Source: Sandaracinomonas limnophila (GTDB lineage Bacteria > Bacteroidota > Bacteroidia > Cytophagales > Spirosomataceae). From it: 64,000 nt of DNA. Made by a program: the position numbers and the translations under genes. Each line of letters starts with the position of its first letter. Position 1 is the stretch's first letter. Positions 41,938 through 50,740 of this stretch are shown here, in pieces. Location: NCBI RefSeq assembly GCF_004005965.1, contig NZ_SACY01000005.1, positions 186,001 through 250,000 on the forward strand. Direction: 5' to 3'. The notes under the pieces were generated by a model, which did no database searches, was not told where the DNA came from, and was given only the letters and a program-made list of their open reading frames with translations.

Positions 41938-42650
41938 AGATGATTACTCTCGAACATATTGATAAAAAATTTGGCAAATTTCAGGCCCTACAAGATATCC
42001 AATTAACTTGTAAACGTGGGCAATGCATTGCACTTATTGGTCCCAATGGAAGCGGTAAAACCACCTTGATTAAAACCATTCTTCAAATGGTAATGCCTGA
42101 TAAGGGAAATATCATTTTTAAAGGAGAAAAAGTAAACAATCAATGGGAATACCGGTCGAAAATTGGATTTATGCCACAAATGACTCGCTACCCCGAAAAT
42201 ATGAAAATTGGGGAATTGATTGAGATGATGAAAGATATTCGAAACATGTCGACGAATCTAGACGAAGAATTGATTAATGCATTTAATCTTAGCTCCATGT
42301 TTGAGAAAAAAATGGGTACATTATCCGGAGGAACCAAACAAAAAGTGGGTGCTTGCTTGGCATTTTTATTCCAACCTGATTTATTGATTTTAGATGAACC
42401 CACAGCCGGCTTGGATCCATTATCTTCTGAAAAATTATTAAAAAAAGTAGCAAAAGAAAAAGCAAAAGGCAAAACAATCATTATCTCATCACATATTTTA
42501 AGTGATTTAGATGAATTAGTGGATGATGTAATCTATATGCAGGATGGCAAAATTTTATTCCATACTAAAATTGACGAGTTGATTTTTGAGACCTCAGAAA
42601 CCAAATTGACAAAAATTATCTCACGAAAAATGGGTTCAGTGCATGTATAA
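41928..42650 (+). CDS. nosF: NosF, ABC-transporter ATPase
   Basis: The 240-residue ATPase has Walker A GPNGSGKTT (38-46), Q-loop MPQMTRYPE, signature LSGGTKQKV, Walker B LLILDEPTAGLD and the His switch SSHIL. It powers the NosDFY complex, which feeds sulfur species or reshapes NosD for CuZ assembly. An ATG at 41940, just past the nosD stop, is an alternative start removing four residues; the first overlaps nosD by 10 bp. It overlaps nosY by 8 bp. Confidence 0.93.
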   Translation: MDLKMITLEHIDKKFGKFQALQDIQLTCKRGQCIALIGPNGSGKTTLIKTILQMVMPDKGNIIFKGEKVNNQWEYRSKIGFMPQMTRYPENMKIGELIEMMKDIRNMSTNLDEELINAFNLSSMFEKKMGTLSGGTKQKVGACLAFLFQPDLLILDEPTAGLDPLSSEKLLKKVAKEKAKGKTIIISSHILSDLDELVDDVIYMQDGKILFHTKIDELIFETSETKLTKIISRKMGSVHV

Positions 42651-43410
42651 AATTATCAAACATATCATGGCCGACATCCTTCGCAACAAGGTCATCTTGT
42701 CGTACACATTGTTATTGGCCATTGCTTCCTTTAGTATTTTCGCTTTAGAGGACACCTCTTCTAAGGGAATTCTCAGCATGCTCAATGTGTTATTAATGGT
42801 TGTCCCCCTATTCAGCCTCATTTTTTCAACCATTTATATTTACAACAGTTCAGAGTTTATTGAGTTACTGTTAAGTCAACCCATTCCCAGAAAAACCATT
42901 TGGAGAAGTTTATACTTTGGATTATCCATTGCCATGTCACTGGCTTTCTTCCTTGGTTCAGGTATTTGGATTTTGGTTTTTCAGGCAGATTATTTGGGAT
43001 TTATGCTATTGCTGATTGGACTCTTATTAACCTTAGGATTTAGCTCCATCGCCTTTTTGACTGCACTTTTAGCAAAAGACAAGGCTAAAGGAATTGGAAT
43101 TTCCATTTTCAGTTGGTTATTCTTTGCAATTATTTATGATGGCATAATTTTGTTTCTTTTGTTTCAATTTTCCGATTATCCGATCGAAAAACTGATGATT
43201 TTCATCAGCTTTTTGAACCCAATTGACTTGGCTAGAATACTCCTATTGATGCAATTGGACGTTTCTGCCCTGATGGGATACACCGGTGCCATCTTTAAAG
43301 ATTTCTTTGGTACACAAATGGGAATCATTATTTCGTACCTTTGTCTAATAATGTGGATCCTAGTTCCTTTTAAAATTTCCGAAAATATCTTTGCCAAAAA
43401 AGATTTATAA
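42643..43410 (+). CDS. nosY: NosY, ABC-transporter permease
   Basis: The 255-residue permease has six predicted membrane helices and the NosY-like opening (IIKHIMADILRNKVILSYTLLLAIASF). It is the membrane part of NosDFY. Its stop shares one base with the next start (TAATG), so the small Cys-rich protein is translated from the same message. Confidence 0.9.
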   Translation: MYKIIKHIMADILRNKVILSYTLLLAIASFSIFALEDTSSKGILSMLNVLLMVVPLFSLIFSTIYIYNSSEFIELLLSQPIPRKTIWRSLYFGLSIAMSLAFFLGSGIWILVFQADYLGFMLLLIGLLLTLGFSSIAFLTALLAKDKAKGIGISIFSWLFFAIIYDGIILFLLFQFSDYPIEKLMIFISFLNPIDLARILLLMQLDVSALMGYTGAIFKDFFGTQMGIIISYLCLIMWILVPFKISENIFAKKDL

Positions 43411-43787
43411 TGAAAAAATACATTGCCCTTTTACTGCTACTTGTGATGCAAACTTCTTTGCTGAACCAGTGGAGTATGGTGATGTTTTATCAGGTCAATC
43501 GTCAATTTATAGCGCAAAATTTTTGCGTCAATAAAGACAAACCTAAATTAAATTGTAATGGTCAATGTTATTTGGCCAAGCAATTGAAAAAACAAGAAGA
43601 AAAAGAAACAAAATCCAATTCCGAAAAATTAGAAAAACTCCCAGAAATCAATTTAGTTTTTGAAGAAACCGTTGAATTTCATTTTACTCCTTACCTAAAA
43701 GATCCTATTGTACACGCATTTGGATACAGTAATCTGTACACCCATTTATTTAACCCAACTGTATTACACCCGCCTTCATACAGCTAG
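43410..43787 (+). CDS. Small exported Cys/His protein after nosY, unknown function
   Basis: The 125-residue protein has a signal peptide or membrane anchor (MKKYIALLLLLVMQTSLLNQ) and the pattern NFCVNKDKPKLNCNGQCYLAKQLKK with Cys39, Cys49 and Cys53. Its tail has several His residues. Similar small proteins sit before copper-related TonB receptors in other Bacteroidota as far as I recall. The 1-bp overlap with nosY and 37-bp gap to the receptor link it to both; copper binding is the best guess. Confidence 0.78.
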   Translation: MKKYIALLLLLVMQTSLLNQWSMVMFYQVNRQFIAQNFCVNKDKPKLNCNGQCYLAKQLKKQEEKETKSNSEKLEKLPEINLVFEETVEFHFTPYLKDPIVHAFGYSNLYTHLFNPTVLHPPSYS

Positions 43788-43824
43788 TTTTTATTGATAT
43801 TTTTTTCACTTAAAAATTAGTTAT

Positions 43825-46203
43825 ATGAAATCCTTCTTATCAGGGCTCTTATGTCTTGTGCTACTCAACGCGCATGCACAGAGTGCCTTCTTACAAGTGA
43901 TCCATGCGGTTACCAAAGAACCAATCGTGGGTGCACAAATACGATTAAAAGATAAAATTGTTGGCATATCAGACGCCAATGGTCGATTCCAAACTTTAAA
44001 TCTTCCCCTAAAAGAAGAACTACAAATTACTTCCATGGGTTTTCAAAGCAAATCCTTTGCTGGAAATTCAATGGGTAATCTTATTGAATTGGAAGAACAA
44101 AGTAAACAATTGGAACAAGTAGTGGTAACGGCTTCTAAACAAGTTACCACACGCGTAGAAACCCCTGTGGCTATCCACAAGATCAATGCGACCTTAATAC
44201 AAGATACCAAACCTGTGTTGATGGCTGAATTGATTAACAAAGTACCTGGAGTGGTCATGTTGAATTACAACAATGAGCAACACGGTATGGGAATTCGTCA
44301 ACCTTTTGGCACATCTGCTTATTTCTTGTATTTAGAAGATGGATTGCCACTGCGACCTTTGGGCGTTTTCAATCACAATGCCTTGATTGAAACAAATATC
44401 CAAGGATTAAATTCCATAGAAGTTATCAAAGGTCCTTCTTCTTCCTTGTACGGCCCTGAAGCAGTGGGTGGCGCGATTAATTTAATTACCAAAAGAGCAA
44501 CCGGAATTCCTACCTTTCAAATTGGACAACAAATGGACCAATGGGGCTATCAACGTACGCAGTTTACTGCTGGTGCCATTTTGAGTCCCAAATGGTCAAT
44601 CATGACAGGTGGCTATATCTCTCGACAACGCAACAGTTGGGCATCCAATTCTGATTTCGACAAAACGTCCATCAATGTTCGATTAGATTACAAAATTGGC
44701 AAAAACACCAATCTTTGGGGCTCATTTGCCTACAACGATTATTTTTCCCAAACAGGTGGCAACATCGATTCCACAGGATTTTATTCGAGAACGTATCAAA
44801 GTCCAGCCGACTTCACTTACCGAAGCTCATTTTCTTCTCGATTACGTTTGACTTTAGAACATCAATGGAATGAAAAACAATCGACAGATGTTACTGTTTT
44901 TTACCGCGACAATTCATTGGGACAAAATCCAGCTTATTCAATCTCCTGGACTAGTCCGAACACCACTGCCAGCGGTCAAGAAAACCTGAATAGCTTCAAA
45001 AGCTTAGGTATTATGGCGCAACACAAAGCGCAGTTTGATTTTCTGCAATCCAAATTATTGACAGGAATTGTGCTAGATCGCTCACCAAACGATTATTGGG
45101 CTTATAAAATCAACTTTAATGCCATTTTACGAGCAGACAAAAAATCTGTTGAAAAATATACAATCAAAGAGTATTTACCCAATACCTTTTTGAGTAATTA
45201 TTCAGCAGTTATTCTTAACAAGGCCGTTTATGCCCAATGGGACATGAATCCATTGGAGAAACTACGTATTTCCCTAGGTGGTAGATTCGACCAAATGGCC
45301 TTCGATTACACCAACTTTATTGACAACAGCACGGGTACTAAAAGCTATGAAAAATTCTCCCCAAAAATAGGTTTGACCTACGAAATAGCTAGTAATTTGG
45401 GCATTTATGGCAACTTTTCAAAAGGCTTTTCACCACCGGCTTTATCGGCAGTATTCAGAGCGCGCCCTGCCTCTCAGGTCGCTACCTCGGGTGAAAAATT
45501 TTATTTGAGTATTGATCCAGCAACCTTCAACAATTACGAACTAGGCGGTTGGGCTAGTCTAATGAACCATAAATTATATGTGGATGTAACAGCTTATCGA
45601 TTGGAAGGATTCAATGAATTATTGAACATCAAACAAGCAGACAATACTACCGACTATGTCAGTGCCGGACAAACCCTACATGAAGGTATAGAATATGCTA
45701 TCCATTTCAAGCCATCTTCCCAATTCAACTTCAGGGTAAGTGGAACAAATGCGCGACATACCTTTGTAGATTTCATTTTAAGCAACAAATCAAGTGATGT
45801 ACTCAAAAATGTAAATGGCAAAGAAATGCCACAAGCACCTCATTTTATTGGCAATTTTGAATTGACCTACAAACCTAATTGGTTAAAAGGAAGTCGGATA
45901 GCTGTGGAATGGCAACGCATTGGACCATGGTTTGTAAATCAAGTAAACACCAAACAATATGCTGACGAGGGATTCCTTGGTGCTAAAGGCGTTTCCGTAT
46001 TAAATATCCGAATGGGTTATACCTACAAAGCCATTCAAGTTTTTGCTAATATTTTAAATGTTAGTAATGAATTATACGCCACTGCAGCAAGCAGAGGCAA
46101 TAACTCTACCGATAAAACAACTTTTACCCCTGCAGCACCAAGAAGTGTAAATGCTGGAATTATGTTTGATTTATTTCAACTCAATCAATTATGGAAAAAA
46201 TAA
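43825..46203 (+). CDS. TonB-dependent receptor, probable copper receptor of the nos operon
   Basis: The 792-residue receptor has a signal peptide (MKSFLSGLLCLVLLNAHAQ), a short carboxypeptidase-like domain (to about residue 85), a plug (VVVTASKQVTTRVETPVAIHK, LYLEDGLPLRPLG, VIKGPSSSLYGPEAVGG) and a barrel to the end. Its location in the nos operon and the adjacent CECC protein suggest a copper or copper-chelate substrate; the sequence alone does not show specificity. It overlaps the downstream gene by 13 bp. Confidence 0.9.
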   Translation: MKSFLSGLLCLVLLNAHAQSAFLQVIHAVTKEPIVGAQIRLKDKIVGISDANGRFQTLNLPLKEELQITSMGFQSKSFAGNSMGNLIELEEQSKQLEQVVVTASKQVTTRVETPVAIHKINATLIQDTKPVLMAELINKVPGVVMLNYNNEQHGMGIRQPFGTSAYFLYLEDGLPLRPLGVFNHNALIETNIQGLNSIEVIKGPSSSLYGPEAVGGAINLITKRATGIPTFQIGQQMDQWGYQRTQFTAGAILSPKWSIMTGGYISRQRNSWASNSDFDKTSINVRLDYKIGKNTNLWGSFAYNDYFSQTGGNIDSTGFYSRTYQSPADFTYRSSFSSRLRLTLEHQWNEKQSTDVTVFYRDNSLGQNPAYSISWTSPNTTASGQENLNSFKSLGIMAQHKAQFDFLQSKLLTGIVLDRSPNDYWAYKINFNAILRADKKSVEKYTIKEYLPNTFLSNYSAVILNKAVYAQWDMNPLEKLRISLGGRFDQMAFDYTNFIDNSTGTKSYEKFSPKIGLTYEIASNLGIYGNFSKGFSPPALSAVFRARPASQVATSGEKFYLSIDPATFNNYELGGWASLMNHKLYVDVTAYRLEGFNELLNIKQADNTTDYVSAGQTLHEGIEYAIHFKPSSQFNFRVSGTNARHTFVDFILSNKSSDVLKNVNGKEMPQAPHFIGNFELTYKPNWLKGSRIAVEWQRIGPWFVNQVNTKQYADEGFLGAKGVSVLNIRMGYTYKAIQVFANILNVSNELYATAASRGNNSTDKTTFTPAAPRSVNAGIMFDLFQLNQLWKK

Positions 46204-47348
46204 TATACAGCCTTTTTTTCTTACTTATCTTACGAATAAGTTTGGCACAAACAGTTGTTTCCAATGCCTCTTATGAGGCATTGGATCCTTCTTTTACACA
46301 AAAAAACAAAAATGAAATCATCCTTTCTTGGATAGAAAAAAGAACAGATGGCGTACATTTTTTCAGAAAAACGTGGAAAATTGATCTACAAAAATGGCAA
46401 GAGTCAGAAGAATTACCCATTGATCGAAACGCCTCCACCCACGCGGAAGGCATGCCTAAATTGGCCTATAAAAAATCGGGGGAATGCCTTTTGCTCTATG
46501 AAATCAACAAACCCTCTACAAAAACGCGCTTTAGTGGCGATTTGATGTACGCCATGGAAAGTCAAGGCAAATGGTCGAAAGCAATCACCATTCACCAAGA
46601 TACCACGGCTGGCTTATCCCATAGTTTTGGAAAAATCATTCCTCTGACTAACGGAGAAGTGGGTGCCTTTTGGTTAGATGTAAAATCAGGACCCAAAGGA
46701 AGGACTTTGGTGCATGCCGTTACAAGTCCTACCAAAGGCTTTGGTGAAATGCGCATATTAGACCAACAAACTTGCGAATGTTGCCGGATTGATGCCCTAG
46801 CAGATGAAAAAGGAGGATTAGCGATTGTTTACAGAGACCTCAATAATAAAGGTGAGCGTGACATGGGCTTCATTCAATCGACCAATTTTGGTAAAACATT
46901 TTCCAAACCAGTCCCCTTGTTTGAAGATCATTGGGAGGTCAATGCGTGTCCACACGCAGGACCCAGCCTGGCAAAATCAAGCAAAGAACTTGAAGCAGCT
47001 TGGTACACGGGTGCAGAAGGCAGCAAAGGAATAAAATGGATGAAAGTTGGAAACAAGCAAATGATTTTACATTTGAAAGGCGACAAATTCCGCATGCCTC
47101 AGTTGGCAAGCAACTCGGTAGGTTCCACAGCTTTAGTTTATGCTGAAATCAAACAAAAGGAGGATAATTATTTTAAGCAGATTCAATTGGTAACAAAAAT
47201 CGGTAGCAAAATTACTACCATTTCGGTGAGTCAGGATTTAATTGATTGCTCTAACCCTGCCATTATTGGAAATGGGAAAGGATATTTAATTGCCTATCAG
47301 GCGGAGGGTAAAATACTTGTGTCTTCGAGAACCTCAGACACCGAATAG
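46191..47348 (+). CDS. Exported sialidase-like beta-propeller with CECC motif
   Basis: The 385-residue protein has a signal peptide (MEKIIYSLFFLLILRISLAQ) and beta-propeller blades of the sialidase/BNR type. It lacks the arginine triad expected of a true sialidase. Unusual are Cys195, Cys197 and Cys198 in QTCECCRID and a later NACPHAG, a cluster able to bind a soft metal. The 13-bp overlap with the TonB receptor implies co-translation, so I read it as a copper-binding periplasmic or surface partner of that receptor. Confidence 0.75.
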   Translation: MEKIIYSLFFLLILRISLAQTVVSNASYEALDPSFTQKNKNEIILSWIEKRTDGVHFFRKTWKIDLQKWQESEELPIDRNASTHAEGMPKLAYKKSGECLLLYEINKPSTKTRFSGDLMYAMESQGKWSKAITIHQDTTAGLSHSFGKIIPLTNGEVGAFWLDVKSGPKGRTLVHAVTSPTKGFGEMRILDQQTCECCRIDALADEKGGLAIVYRDLNNKGERDMGFIQSTNFGKTFSKPVPLFEDHWEVNACPHAGPSLAKSSKELEAAWYTGAEGSKGIKWMKVGNKQMILHLKGDKFRMPQLASNSVGSTALVYAEIKQKEDNYFKQIQLVTKIGSKITTISVSQDLIDCSNPAIIGNGKGYLIAYQAEGKILVSSRTSDTE

Positions 47349-47355
47349 ATACGAG

Positions 47356-47403
47356 AAACACCTCTTACCTTTTACCTCTTACCTTTTACCTCTTACCTTT
47401 TAC
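47356..47403. repeat. CTTACCTTTTACCT tandem words
   Basis: Three to four copies of a 14-bp word ending at the cytochrome c stop codon. Related to the TTATACC words at 34556-34625. Confidence 0.8.
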
Positions 47404-47754
47404 CTAATATTTATTCCCCCAAGATTTTCTAATATAATGTACCACATCCGCCACTTCTTGATCGCTTAGGTCAACTGCTGACATTTCTGCATTGTATTTG
47501 TTACCCAACACAGTTATCTCGCCAGTCATACCTTTTTTGATAATGTCTACCAGCTTTTTAGTATCCTTCAATCGATTGGTTTTGGCAAGAGGAGGAAATG
47601 CCCCAGGCATTCCCTCCCCATTTTCACCATGACAAGATTGACAAAATATGGTATACACATTTTTGCCCCTTTCTAATGAAGGATTTTGTGCATTGGCTTT
47701 ATTTGCAAAAACCAAAAACGCAAAACAAAAAATTACCAACAATTTATAACTCAT
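47404..47754 (-). CDS. Periplasmic class I cytochrome c
   Basis: The 116-residue protein has a signal peptide (to about residue 22) and one haem site CQSCHG (Cys38, Cys41, His42); EMSAVDL provides the probable axial Met. It follows the molybdenum hydroxylase subunit by 31 bp on the same strand and is the probable electron acceptor of that enzyme. The start codon ATGAGTTAT is itself one word of the TTATGAG array. Confidence 0.9.
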   Translation of the reverse strand: MSYKLLVIFCFAFLVFANKANAQNPSLERGKNVYTIFCQSCHGENGEGMPGAFPPLAKTNRLKDTKKLVDIIKKGMTGEITVLGNKYNAEMSAVDLSDQEVADVVHYIRKSWGNKY

Positions 47755-47785
47755 AACTCATAACTCATAACTCATAATTCATAAT
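47755..47785. repeat. CATAACT heptamer array
   Basis: Four to five copies of CTCATAA between the molybdenum-subunit stop and the cytochrome c start, which it partly encodes. Confidence 0.8.
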
Positions 47786-50029
47786 TTATAATTCATTGAT
47801 AAACGGCTGATTGTACAATCGTTTACCAGTTGCTTTGTACAAGGCATTAGCCAAGGCAGCGAATACGGGTGGAAATGGAGGTTCCCCAAGACCCGTTGGA
47901 CTTACTTCGCTTTTCACAAAATGCACTTCAATTTTCTTGGGTGCTTCGCGGTGACGAATGATTCGGTAGTTATTCAAATTCTTTTGAACAGTTGCTCCTT
48001 TATCAAATTTCAAATTACCATACAAGGCATTACCTATTCCATCAACTACTGCTCCCTCTACCATGTTTTTCGCACCTTCTGGATTAACCACAAATCCACA
48101 ATCCAAGGCAGAAACCACGTTTTCAACTACCGGCTGACCATCTTTTATACTTACATCCACCACATGAGCCGCATAAGAATTATGACAGAAATATGCTGCC
48201 ACTCCCCTTTTCGAATTTTTGGAGTTTTTGGCAATCCAATTAGATTTTTCTTTGACTAGCTCCAATACGCCAATGTAACGATCCGCGTTGTATTCGTTTC
48301 GTTTACCAACTGGATTCGCTTTAGCACGTTTCAATAATTCAATACGATAATCCAATGGATCTTTTCCAATGGTTTCAGCTAATTCGTCTAGGAATGATTG
48401 TTCAGCACTTGCGTTGAAGTTAGAACCCGGCGCTCTGAAAGCGCCAATCGTAATATTGGATGGAATTTCCCAACCCTCAGCAATGTAATTATCAAATGCT
48501 CCAGCTGGGAAACGGTTTTCATGAATAGCTCCTTCTGGAATACCTCCTCCTTTCACCGCAATAGCTGTTACATTATTATTCTCATCAATCGCCGCACGAT
48601 ATGTAATCATATAAGAAGGGCGATAAATTCCATTAGTTAAATCATCCTCACGGGTATAAATCAATTTAACAGGAGCATTCATTTTCTTCGAAATATGTCC
48701 AGCCTCTACAATGTAATGTCCGTATGCTCTTCTACCAAAACCACCCCCCATACGAGCCAATTTCATTTCGATTTGTCCATCTTTCAAATCTAAATTGGCA
48801 ATCAAATTTTGTTTCATGAATTCAGGAATCTGAATAGGTGCTACGAAAAAGGCTTTTTCAGCAGTGATATGCGCAAAACAAGAAATGGGTTCCATTGGGT
48901 TGTGGGCCAAGAAAGGAGCAGTATAAGTTCTTTCTAATACTTTTTTGGCTTTGGCAAAAGCCTCCTCCGGATTTCCATCTTTTCGTAACAAGCGTGCAGG
49001 CTTTTGCTGCATTTCTTGCATTTGTTTTAAATGCTGATCCGTACTTTCTAATCCACCCGGAATGGTTTCTTCTTTTTTTCTACCCCAAGCCGCAACCATT
49101 TCTTTTTTAGTTTGGATAGGCGACCACTCTGCCACTACTTTTTTACGTGCATTCATCACTTCCCAAGTCGAATTACCAACCACAGCAATTAATTTATTGA
49201 AAGCTCGTGTATCAAATCCAGCGCGCTCATATGAGTCTTTATATACTTCAAAGGAGAATACATCTTTGATACCAGGCATTTTCAAAGCTTCTGTTGCATT
49301 GAATGATTTTAACTCCAAACCAAATGCTGGCGGATGAATCACCATAGCAATTAACATGCCAGGATGTTTATAATCCATGGTAAATAAGGAATGTCCAGCC
49401 ACAATATCTTTTCCTACCTTATTTTTTTGTGGTGTACCAATTAAGGTAAAATCTGCCATTTTTTTCAATGGCACATTCGATGGAGCTGTTAATTTAGCGG
49501 CTTCAGAAGCGAGTGCTCCATAAGAAGCAGATTTTCCAGAGGCATGTGAAATTGAGCCTTTTGATGCTTTTAATTCTGTTACAGGAACATTCCACTGGTT
49601 GGCAGCTGCTTGCAAAAGCATTTGTCGAGCCGTTGCCCCAGCTGTACGCAAAGGAATCCATGCTTGATTCATGGCATTACTACCACCTGTAAACTGATTT
49701 TTGAATCGAGGCGTATCATAATCTCCTTGTTCTACCACAACTGCATTAAAGTCAACTTCCAATTCTTCTGCGATTAGCATCGGAAGAGACGTCATGACGT
49801 TTGTACCAAATTCTGGATTTGGTGAAAACAAAGTAATTTTATTATCAGGTGTAATTTTGATAAATCCAGTTAAAAGTACTCCTTCCGGAGCAGCAGCAAC
49901 TTCTGCGGCCATGGCCTCATTGGGCATTAAATTTGCCAACCAGCTAAAGCCAATCATTAATCCACCTCCAGAAAGGGAAGAGATTTTAAGGAAAGAACGT
50001 CTATCGTATGTGTTATTTGAATTTTCCAT
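47786..50029 (-). CDS. Xanthine-dehydrogenase-family molybdopterin subunit (IorB-like)
   Basis: The 747-residue subunit has a twin-arginine signal (YDRRSFLKISSLSGGGLMIG) and the molybdenum hydroxylase fold: GGFGRRAYGHY, GAFRAPGSNFNASAEQSF and the catalytic base Glu in SPTGLGEPPFPP near the C-terminus. Isoquinoline 1-oxidoreductase and periplasmic aldehyde dehydrogenase belong here; the substrate is not readable. It is exported folded, pairs with the 2Fe-2S subunit 8 bp upstream and passes electrons to the cytochrome c encoded downstream. Confidence 0.9.
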   Translation of the reverse strand: MENSNNTYDRRSFLKISSLSGGGLMIGFSWLANLMPNEAMAAEVAAAPEGVLLTGFIKITPDNKITLFSPNPEFGTNVMTSLPMLIAEELEVDFNAVVVEQGDYDTPRFKNQFTGGSNAMNQAWIPLRTAGATARQMLLQAAANQWNVPVTELKASKGSISHASGKSASYGALASEAAKLTAPSNVPLKKMADFTLIGTPQKNKVGKDIVAGHSLFTMDYKHPGMLIAMVIHPPAFGLELKSFNATEALKMPGIKDVFSFEVYKDSYERAGFDTRAFNKLIAVVGNSTWEVMNARKKVVAEWSPIQTKKEMVAAWGRKKEETIPGGLESTDQHLKQMQEMQQKPARLLRKDGNPEEAFAKAKKVLERTYTAPFLAHNPMEPISCFAHITAEKAFFVAPIQIPEFMKQNLIANLDLKDGQIEMKLARMGGGFGRRAYGHYIVEAGHISKKMNAPVKLIYTREDDLTNGIYRPSYMITYRAAIDENNNVTAIAVKGGGIPEGAIHENRFPAGAFDNYIAEGWEIPSNITIGAFRAPGSNFNASAEQSFLDELAETIGKDPLDYRIELLKRAKANPVGKRNEYNADRYIGVLELVKEKSNWIAKNSKNSKRGVAAYFCHNSYAAHVVDVSIKDGQPVVENVVSALDCGFVVNPEGAKNMVEGAVVDGIGNALYGNLKFDKGATVQKNLNNYRIIRHREAPKKIEVHFVKSEVSPTGLGEPPFPPVFAALANALYKATGKRLYNQPFINEL

Positions 50030-50037
50030 GTTTGAAA

Positions 50038-50499
50038 TTAGTTTGAGGTTTCAGAGGCTTTTTTAATGGCTGCTTTAATTCTTGTATAAGTTCCGCAACG
50101 ACAAATATTTCCACTCATAAAATTGTCGATATCCTCGTCAGTTGGTTTTGGTTTAGATTTCAACAAAGAAGCAGCAGCCATGATTTGTCCAGTCTGACAA
50201 TATCCACATTGCGCTACGTCTAATTCCAACCATGCCTTTTGCACAGGATGATCTCCTGCGGCAGCAAGACCCTCAATTGTAGTGATTTCCTGAGTTCCCA
50301 CTGCTGAAACGGGCAATTGACAAGATTTTAAGGCACGACCATTTAAATGGATGGTACACGCTCCACAGGAACCGACCCCACAACCAAATTTGGTACCTAC
50401 TAAATCTAAATGATCCCGAAGAACCCATAAAACCGGTGTAGTTGGATCTGCATCTACATTTAATGCCTTCCCATTAACTTTTAGCTGAAATTTTGCCAT
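50038..50499 (-). CDS. (2Fe-2S) subunit of the molybdenum hydroxylase (IorA-like)
   Basis: The 153-residue protein has two [2Fe-2S] clusters: Cys40, 45, 48, 60 (CGVGSCGACTIHLNGRALKSC pattern, plant-ferredoxin type) and Cys98, 101, 133, 135 (CGYC...CRCG). It carries electrons from the Mo site. No signal peptide is present, so it should be exported bound to the Tat-signal-bearing large subunit. It begins the three-gene operon with the Mo subunit and cytochrome c. Confidence 0.93.
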   Translation of the reverse strand: MAKFQLKVNGKALNVDADPTTPVLWVLRDHLDLVGTKFGCGVGSCGACTIHLNGRALKSCQLPVSAVGTQEITTIEGLAAAGDHPVQKAWLELDVAQCGYCQTGQIMAAASLLKSKPKPTDEDIDNFMSGNICRCGTYTRIKAAIKKASETSN

Positions 50500-50740
50500 T
50501 GTTTTATTTTTTTAATTTCGGTACAATTTATTCAATTAAATTTCAATAATCTTACGAAATTCAAACATTAACATGTAAGTAAATAATTTAGAGACAAAAT
50601 CAGAAAATTTGTGGGATAAAACCTACAACACTCTAAATTTAGGTTCAAATCTGTTATTTCAATAAATTTAACATATTAAACACAATTGATTTTAATTATT
50701 TCCAAGACAGTGGTTACCTTGCTATTTTAATCCCTAGTTC

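Noticed and set aside
46191-47348. True sialidase
   Set aside because: The propeller lacks the expected arginine triad and Asp boxes, and context is copper/N2O, so only sialidase-like fold is claimed.
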